From: Actinomycetota bacterium
Lineage (GTDB): Bacteria; Actinomycetota; Actinomycetes; S36-B12
Direction of reading: 5' to 3'
Assembly (NCBI GenBank): GCA_010029945.1
Contig: RGQW01000059.1
Span: 1 to 9,561, forward strand
Length of the DNA: 9,561 nt
Below are positions 6,349-9,561 of this stretch, piece after piece (position 1 is the stretch's first letter; the number at the start of each line of letters is the position of its first letter). The position numbers and the translations under genes are program-made. The notes below the pieces were generated by a model. That model did not search any database, was not told the origin of the DNA, and worked only from the letters and a program-made list of their open reading frames with translations.

Positions 6349-7118
6349 ACAAGACAGAGCTGGCCGAGCGGCTGATCCAAGCCGCGTCCGATCGGGTCGC
6401 CACCACTCCCCTGACCGACGACTTCCCCGACCTGGACGTCGATACGGCATACACGATTCAGGACTCAGTCGTCGAGGCTCGACGGGCGTCGGGTGCAGTG
6501 ATCGTAGGGGCGAAGCTGGGCTTGACAAGCAAGGCGAAGCAAAAGCAGATGAACGTGGACGAGCCGCTCTACGGCTGGCTCAGTCACGACATGCACATCG
6601 ACACGGGCGAACCTTTGGTCTGTGATCGATTCATCCAGCCGCGTTGCGAACCCGAGATCGCCTTTCTTCTCGCCGAGGACCTATCCGGTCCGGATGTCTC
6701 GGCTGCGCGGGTAATCGCGGCGACGCAGTTGGTGTTTCCAGCGATCGACGTTTTGGATTCTCGCTTCGCGGGCTACTCCTTCACTCTGCCCGATGTGGTC
6801 GCTGACAACTCTTCGTGCGCCGGTTTCGTTCTCGGTGGGCAGGGGTCGAGCCCGACGGAATTCGACATGCGCTTGACCGGCTGCGTCTTCGAGAAGAACG
6901 GGTCGTTGGTCGCGACCGCATCGGGAGCCGCGGTTCTCGGTCATCCGGCCGCAAGCGTTGCGTGGCTCGTGCGCAAGTTGGCCGAACGTGGTCAAGGGCT
7001 GACCGCCGGTCATATCGTCCTGGCCGGCTCCATGACCGAAGCGGTGGCGGTCGAACCCGGTGACGTCGTCACCGCGAGCTTTGATCGGCTGGGCACCGTC
7101 GAAATTTCGTGCATTTAG
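6345..7118 (+). CDS. dmpH: 4-oxalocrotonate (2-oxo-3-hexenedioate) decarboxylase
   Basis: This 257-residue protein of the hydratase/decarboxylase family is assigned to the XylI/DmpH decarboxylases from LTSKAKQKQMNVDEPLYG (60-77), FTLPDVVADNSS (146-157) and VLAGSMTEAVAVEPGD near the C terminus. XylI has the matching LTSWAKMAQMGVETPIYG and VVADNASS. It releases CO2 from 2-oxo-3-hexenedioate to give 2-hydroxypenta-2,4-dienoate for the hydratase encoded upstream; the two form a complex in known pathways. Predicted metal ligands are Glu102 and Glu104 (CEPEIAF). The third position, Glu in XylI (VEVIDSR) and in the paralogue here, is Asp135 (AIDVLDSR), a conservative but uncommon-looking change. The start is ATG at 6345, preceded by GGAGG, with a 4-bp overlap with the aldolase. 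Confidence 0.92.
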   Translation: MNKTELAERLIQAASDRVATTPLTDDFPDLDVDTAYTIQDSVVEARRASGAVIVGAKLGLTSKAKQKQMNVDEPLYGWLSHDMHIDTGEPLVCDRFIQPRCEPEIAFLLAEDLSGPDVSAARVIAATQLVFPAIDVLDSRFAGYSFTLPDVVADNSSCAGFVLGGQGSSPTEFDMRLTGCVFEKNGSLVATASGAAVLGHPAASVAWLVRKLAERGQGLTAGHIVLAGSMTEAVAVEPGDVVTASFDRLGTVEISCI

Positions 7119-7126
7119 GAGGACAC

Positions 7127-7318
7127 ATGCCGTTTGTGCAGGTAACCATGATTGAGGGACGAAGCGACGAACAAAAGCACGCCCTCATGGCGAAGATCAC
7201 CAGTGCTGTCGAGGAGGCCGTGGGCGCGAAGCGCGAAAGTATCCGCGTCGCAATTTACGAAGTCTCACCCGATGACTGGTCCATTGGCGGGGAGCCCATC
7301 TCCAAGCTTCGGCCGTGA
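7127..7318 (+). CDS. dmpI: 4-oxalocrotonate tautomerase
   Basis: This 63-codon gene encodes a 62-residue mature enzyme after Met removal. It converts the enol 2-hydroxymuconate to its 2-oxo-3-enoate form for the decarboxylase. Pro1 is the catalytic base. Arg11 (in EGRSDEQK) and Arg39 (in SIRVAIYE) match the substrate-binding arginines of 4-OT, and IGGEPISKLR matches the C-terminal IGGELASKVR. Trp50 stands where the classic enzyme has Phe50. The start at 7127 is fixed by the need for Pro next to Met and by AGGAGG (7117-7122), 4 bp upstream. A start at 7109 would bury Pro1 and is rejected. The ribosome site overlaps the decarboxylase stop, and the gap is 8 bp. Confidence 0.95.
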   Translation: MPFVQVTMIEGRSDEQKHALMAKITSAVEEAVGAKRESIRVAIYEVSPDDWSIGGEPISKLRP

Positions 7319-7331
7319 TGTCACCGTGTGG

Positions 7332-7697
7332 ATGACCGTCGGCCCCGTTTCAGAACTCGCCACAGACGCGCCCAACGCGCGGCTGATCGGCGGTCACTCT
7401 GTGCTGCTGTCCTATCGGAACTCGTCCTGGTGGGCCATCGCCAACATCTGCCCGCATCGAGGTGAGGTACTCAGTGACGGCCTGGTGCAGGGTGACTGCG
7501 TCACGTGTCCCGGGCATTTCTGGCGCTTCTCCCTGACCGACGGTGTGAAACAGGGAGATGAGCGCGTGCGGGTGGCGACCTACCCGGTCCGGGTGGTCGA
7601 CGACGTCATCGAGGTCGAGGTGCCTGATCCCGAGCCGGCACAGAGTTTGCGCGAGATCCTGCTGGCCCATGCGCGGGCCGAAGATACGCACGACTGA
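7332..7697 (+). CDS. Small Rieske [2Fe-2S] ferredoxin
   Basis: This 121-residue single-domain protein carries a complete Rieske motif: Cys40-Pro-His42, 16 residues, then Cys59-Pro-Gly-His62. It resembles ferredoxin components of ring-hydroxylating dioxygenases and NirD-like small proteins. It should carry electrons in the cytoplasm from a reductase to an oxygenase, though neither partner is in the window. After the fold ends (about residue 98) there is a charged helical tail of about 22 residues. The start is uncertain: ATG 7332 gives MTVGPVSEL, the usual beginning of the domain, and GTG 7326 would add two residues. Neither has a clear ribosome site, so translation probably depends on the tautomerase gene 13 bp upstream. 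It is the last gene of the plus-strand operon. It might serve an upstream ring hydroxylase or reactivate the Fe(II) dioxygenases. Confidence 0.85.
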   Translation: MTVGPVSELATDAPNARLIGGHSVLLSYRNSSWWAIANICPHRGEVLSDGLVQGDCVTCPGHFWRFSLTDGVKQGDERVRVATYPVRVVDDVIEVEVPDPEPAQSLREILLAHARAEDTHD

Positions 7698-7711
7698 ACT
7701 CCCCGGAGTTC
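7696..7711. terminator. Short hairpin between convergent operons
   Basis: GAACTCC-CC-GGAGTTC has two perfect 7-bp arms and a 2-nt centre, so it would fold as a 6-bp stem with a 4-nt loop. It fills the 13-bp gap and touches the stop codons of both the Rieske gene and the oppositely oriented dehydrogenase gene. Its position suits a bidirectional terminator, but no T-run follows on either side, so termination efficiency is uncertain. Confidence 0.35.
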
Positions 7712-8898
7712 TACGCCCCGTCGTCTCCGTCGATCTGCATGACGACCGCCTTCGGCTCGGTGAAGAACTCTCGACTGAAGTCTCCGCCTTCACGGCCCAC
7801 TCCGGAGTCCTTCACACCCCCGAAGGGGGCCCGTAGATCACGGATGAAGAAACAGTTCACCCACACCGTCCCGGCGTTCAGCTTCCGTGCGACCCGATGC
7901 GCGCGATGCACGTTCTCGGTGAAGATCATCGCGTTGAGTCCGTACCGGGAGTCGTTGGCCATGGCAATGACGTCGTGCTCACTGGAAAACGGATGCACAA
8001 CGACAACGGGGCCGAAGATTTCTTCGCGGCATACCCGAGCGTCGGCGGGTGCGTCGACGATGACGGTGGGTTTGACGACCCAACCGTCACCGACTCCCCC
8101 GGTCAGCACTCGACCGCCATCTTCCTCGAGTGTCTGAAAGTAACCCAACTCCAAGCTGACCGGAGTCAAGTTCGCCGCTGCGGCACCGGCAATCACTTTC
8201 CCCGTCGAGCTATCCCCGGTGAAGGTGATCCGGTCGACACGTTGGTCATGCGTCAGTGCTTCTCCCACGGAATCGGGGCCGTAGCCATGAACAACGTTGA
8301 AAACGCCCGCAGGGATCCCAGCCTCTGCAGCCAACCGAGCCCAGATGGTCGCGGAAACCGGGGTGTCTTCTGCAGGCTTCAAAACAACGGTGTTTCCCCA
8401 CGCGAGCGCAGGAGCGACCTTCCAGGAACTCAACATCAAGGGGAAGTTCCACGGGGAGATCGCGACCACAACCCCAGCGGGGCCGAACTCCGAGTAGGCG
8501 TGGTGCCCGGAATCCATCGGATAGGTATCCGCTGCGGACATCCGCGCGTGATCGGCGAAGAAGCGCACATTCCATGCACTCCGCTCCACATCGTGTCGAG
8601 CCTGGCCGATGGGCTTGCCCATATCGCGAGTGTCCGCGCGTGCGAGCTCATCGATGTTCTCCATCAGCAGATCGGCCATTCGATGCAGAATCACTTGCCG
8701 TTTTGCGAAGCCCATGCCGGACCACACGCCGGAGTCGAAGGCCTCGCGGGCAGCAGCCACGGCGCGCTCAGCATCGGCGGACGATCCCAGGGCGACGCGC
8801 GCCCATGGCTGTCGCGAGTACGGGTCGATGTCCAACATCTCTTCACCGTCGATCGATGGGACTTCTTCACCACCGATGAAATGACCGAAAAATTCCAT
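7711..8898 (-). CDS. dmpC: 2-hydroxymuconic semialdehyde dehydrogenase-like, internally deleted, no catalytic Cys
   Basis: This aldehyde dehydrogenase-family protein would oxidise 2-hydroxymuconic semialdehyde with NAD+. It matches DmpC/XylG-type enzymes by AISPWNFPL with Asn151, LKPAEDTP with Lys174, FTGDSSTG (226-233), SLELG with Glu250, EEIFGPV (292-298), and the C-terminal WVNCFFIRDLRAPFGG (346-361), close to WVNSWFLRDLRTAFGG of DmpC. It has only 395 residues against about 486. At 8148-8143 the sequence jumps from ELG, where ELGGK and the GQxC segment should follow, straight to YFQTLEEDGG, which aligns with GYYQKAVDEG of DmpC some 85 residues later. The nucleophilic cysteine is therefore missing, while the reading frame is kept. 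The start is ATG at 8898: the family begins there and no Shine-Dalgarno is seen, so the message may be leaderless. Probably inactive as a dehydrogenase; an assembly error is possible. Confidence 0.9.
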   Translation of the reverse strand: MEFFGHFIGGEEVPSIDGEEMLDIDPYSRQPWARVALGSSADAERAVAAAREAFDSGVWSGMGFAKRQVILHRMADLLMENIDELARADTRDMGKPIGQARHDVERSAWNVRFFADHARMSAADTYPMDSGHHAYSEFGPAGVVVAISPWNFPLMLSSWKVAPALAWGNTVVLKPAEDTPVSATIWARLAAEAGIPAGVFNVVHGYGPDSVGEALTHDQRVDRITFTGDSSTGKVIAGAAAANLTPVSLELGYFQTLEEDGGRVLTGGVGDGWVVKPTVIVDAPADARVCREEIFGPVVVVHPFSSEHDVIAMANDSRYGLNAMIFTENVHRAHRVARKLNAGTVWVNCFFIRDLRAPFGGVKDSGVGREGGDFSREFFTEPKAVVMQIDGDDGA

Positions 8899-8904
8899 GT
8901 GCGC

Positions 8905-8934
8905 ATTATCTCGCCAGCGCGGTCGGTGCGTCGA
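8905..8934 (-). promoter_or_regulatory. Candidate promoter of the truncated dehydrogenase gene
   Basis: On the minus strand, GATAAT (8910-8905, 5 of 6 matches to TATAAT) and TCGACG (8934-8929, 4 of 6 to TTGACA) are separated by 18 bp. The -10 box ends 6 bp before the ATG at 8898, which would place the transcript start at the ATG itself, a leaderless message. A small inverted repeat, TCGGT-TCC-ACCGA (8936-8948), and the palindrome CCGATCGG (8945-8952) sit just upstream and could be operators. Confidence 0.4.
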
Positions 8935-8993
8935 TTCGGTTCCACCGATCGGGACAGACCCAGCGCACCGCGACAACGCGGCGCTCGTGTCGA

Positions 8994-9561
8994 TCACACC
9001 GGCGTTGTGCCACCTCGAAGCCACGGAGGAACCAGCTCATCGGGAAAGCCCTGCATGGTTACCGGTTTCAGGAAGCGATCGATGGCCTGGGCGCCCACCG
9101 ACGTGAATATCGGATTCATCGTCGCCGGATGCGGGCCGCCGTGGTGCATGGCTTCAGACACCGCGACTCCCGTCGGCCAACCGTTGAAAATGATTCTTCC
9201 CGCCGAATCCTGGAGTTCGTCTACGAGACGCTTCACGACCACGCGGTCTCTTGCGTCGTCTTCGGACGCATGAATCGTCGCGGTGAGGCTGCCGGGAGTC
9301 TGCTGCGCCCAGTCGACAAGGTCACTATCGCTGTCGCAGGTGACGATCACGATCAGTGGACCGAAGCACTCGTCGGACAGCACCGACCATGACTCTTTTA
9401 GTTCCTCATGGTCGATGACGAGCACAGCTGCCGATCCGTCCGACTCATCTGTGCTGCTCGCATTCGCGAATGTCGCGCGAGAAGTGCTGTTGTCTATCAT
9501 CTCGCTTCGCCGCTGCCGATAGCCGGCCGCGATGGCCTCCGTGAGCATGGGCGCCGGTGCA
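8994..9561 (-). CDS. Aldehyde dehydrogenase of the alpha-ketoglutaric semialdehyde type, C-terminal part
   Basis: The 188 visible residues are the C-terminal third of an aldehyde dehydrogenase; the frame is open to the right edge. Best resemblance from memory is to alpha-ketoglutaric semialdehyde (2,5-dioxovalerate) dehydrogenases: MLTEAIAAGYR, LSDECFGPLIVIV (counterpart of EEIFGP), GSLTATIHASEDD, GRIIFNGWPTGVAVSEAMHHGG, PATMNPIFTSVGAQAIDRFLKPV, and a terminal FPDELVPPWLR. Such enzymes oxidise 2,5-dioxovalerate to 2-oxoglutarate with NAD(P)+. The NAD fold and the catalytic Cys lie outside the window. It is upstream of, and in the same direction as, the deleted dehydrogenase, 95 bp away. Its role in a meta-cleavage cluster is unclear; it may handle another semialdehyde. 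The family is fairly sure, the substrate is not. Confidence 0.85.
   Translation of the reverse strand, partial: APAPMLTEAIAAGYRQRRSEMIDNSTSRATFANASSTDESDGSAAVLVIDHEELKESWSVLSDECFGPLIVIVTCDSDSDLVDWAQQTPGSLTATIHASEDDARDRVVVKRLVDELQDSAGRIIFNGWPTGVAVSEAMHHGGPHPATMNPIFTSVGAQAIDRFLKPVTMQGFPDELVPPWLRGGTTPV

Noticed and set aside
7109..7126. Upstream ATG for the tautomerase
   Set aside because: It would place six residues before the catalytic Pro1 and overlap the decarboxylase end; AGGAGG points to 7127.
8899..9024. N-terminal extension of the deleted dehydrogenase to 9024
   Set aside because: It overlaps the stop of the upstream dehydrogenase and has no family similarity; the domain starts at 8898 (MEFFGHFIGG).
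7897..9273. Long plus-strand open frame (458 codons) opposite the two dehydrogenase genes
   Set aside because: It lies antisense to two genes with clear family motifs and has no recognisable domain or ribosome site; it is a typical high-G+C shadow frame.

Overview
The window is high-G+C DNA (roughly 60 % by eye). It has dense, overlapping gene junctions, GTG and ATG starts, strong AGGAGG-type ribosome sites and TANNNT-like -10 boxes. This fits an actinobacterium, plausibly Rhodococcus or a relative; that placement is inference. No mobile element, tRNA, rRNA or CRISPR array was seen.

The region is a catechol meta-cleavage catabolic cluster. On the minus strand at the left end, reading leftward from about position 2008, lie two tandem catechol 2,3-dioxygenases (2008-1100 and 1090-179). 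They are followed by the first 57 codons of an unrecognised gene that leaves the window. A 128-bp divergent intergenic region (2009-2136) holds promoter-like boxes and three inverted repeats. From there eight plus-strand genes run to 7697 with overlaps or gaps of at most 13 bp: an unrecognised 222-residue protein, an IclR-family regulator, 2-hydroxypenta-2,4-dienoate hydratase, acylating acetaldehyde dehydrogenase, 4-hydroxy-2-oxovalerate aldolase, 4-oxalocrotonate decarboxylase, 4-oxalocrotonate tautomerase and a small Rieske ferredoxin. Converging on this operon from the right are two minus-strand aldehyde dehydrogenase-family genes. One is a 2-hydroxymuconic-semialdehyde-dehydrogenase-like gene (8898-7711). 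The other is the C-terminal part of an alpha-ketoglutaric-semialdehyde-dehydrogenase-like gene (9561-8994).

Together the genes give the oxalocrotonate branch of meta cleavage: catechol to 2-hydroxymuconic semialdehyde (dioxygenases), to 4-oxalocrotonate (dehydrogenase), tautomerisation, decarboxylation to 2-hydroxypenta-2,4-dienoate, hydration, aldol cleavage to pyruvate plus acetaldehyde, and conversion of acetaldehyde to acetyl-CoA. No ring-cleavage hydrolase of the DmpD type is in the window.

The most striking observation is that the dehydrogenase is internally deleted. About 85-90 residues are missing in frame, including the segment that carries the catalytic cysteine. The ORF is otherwise intact, so the step joining the two halves of the pathway may not be carried out by this protein. 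Other points of interest are the unknown protein coupled to the IclR regulator, a Rieske ferredoxin where a dioxygenase-reactivating ferredoxin might be expected, and a Glu-to-Asp change at a predicted metal ligand of the decarboxylase.
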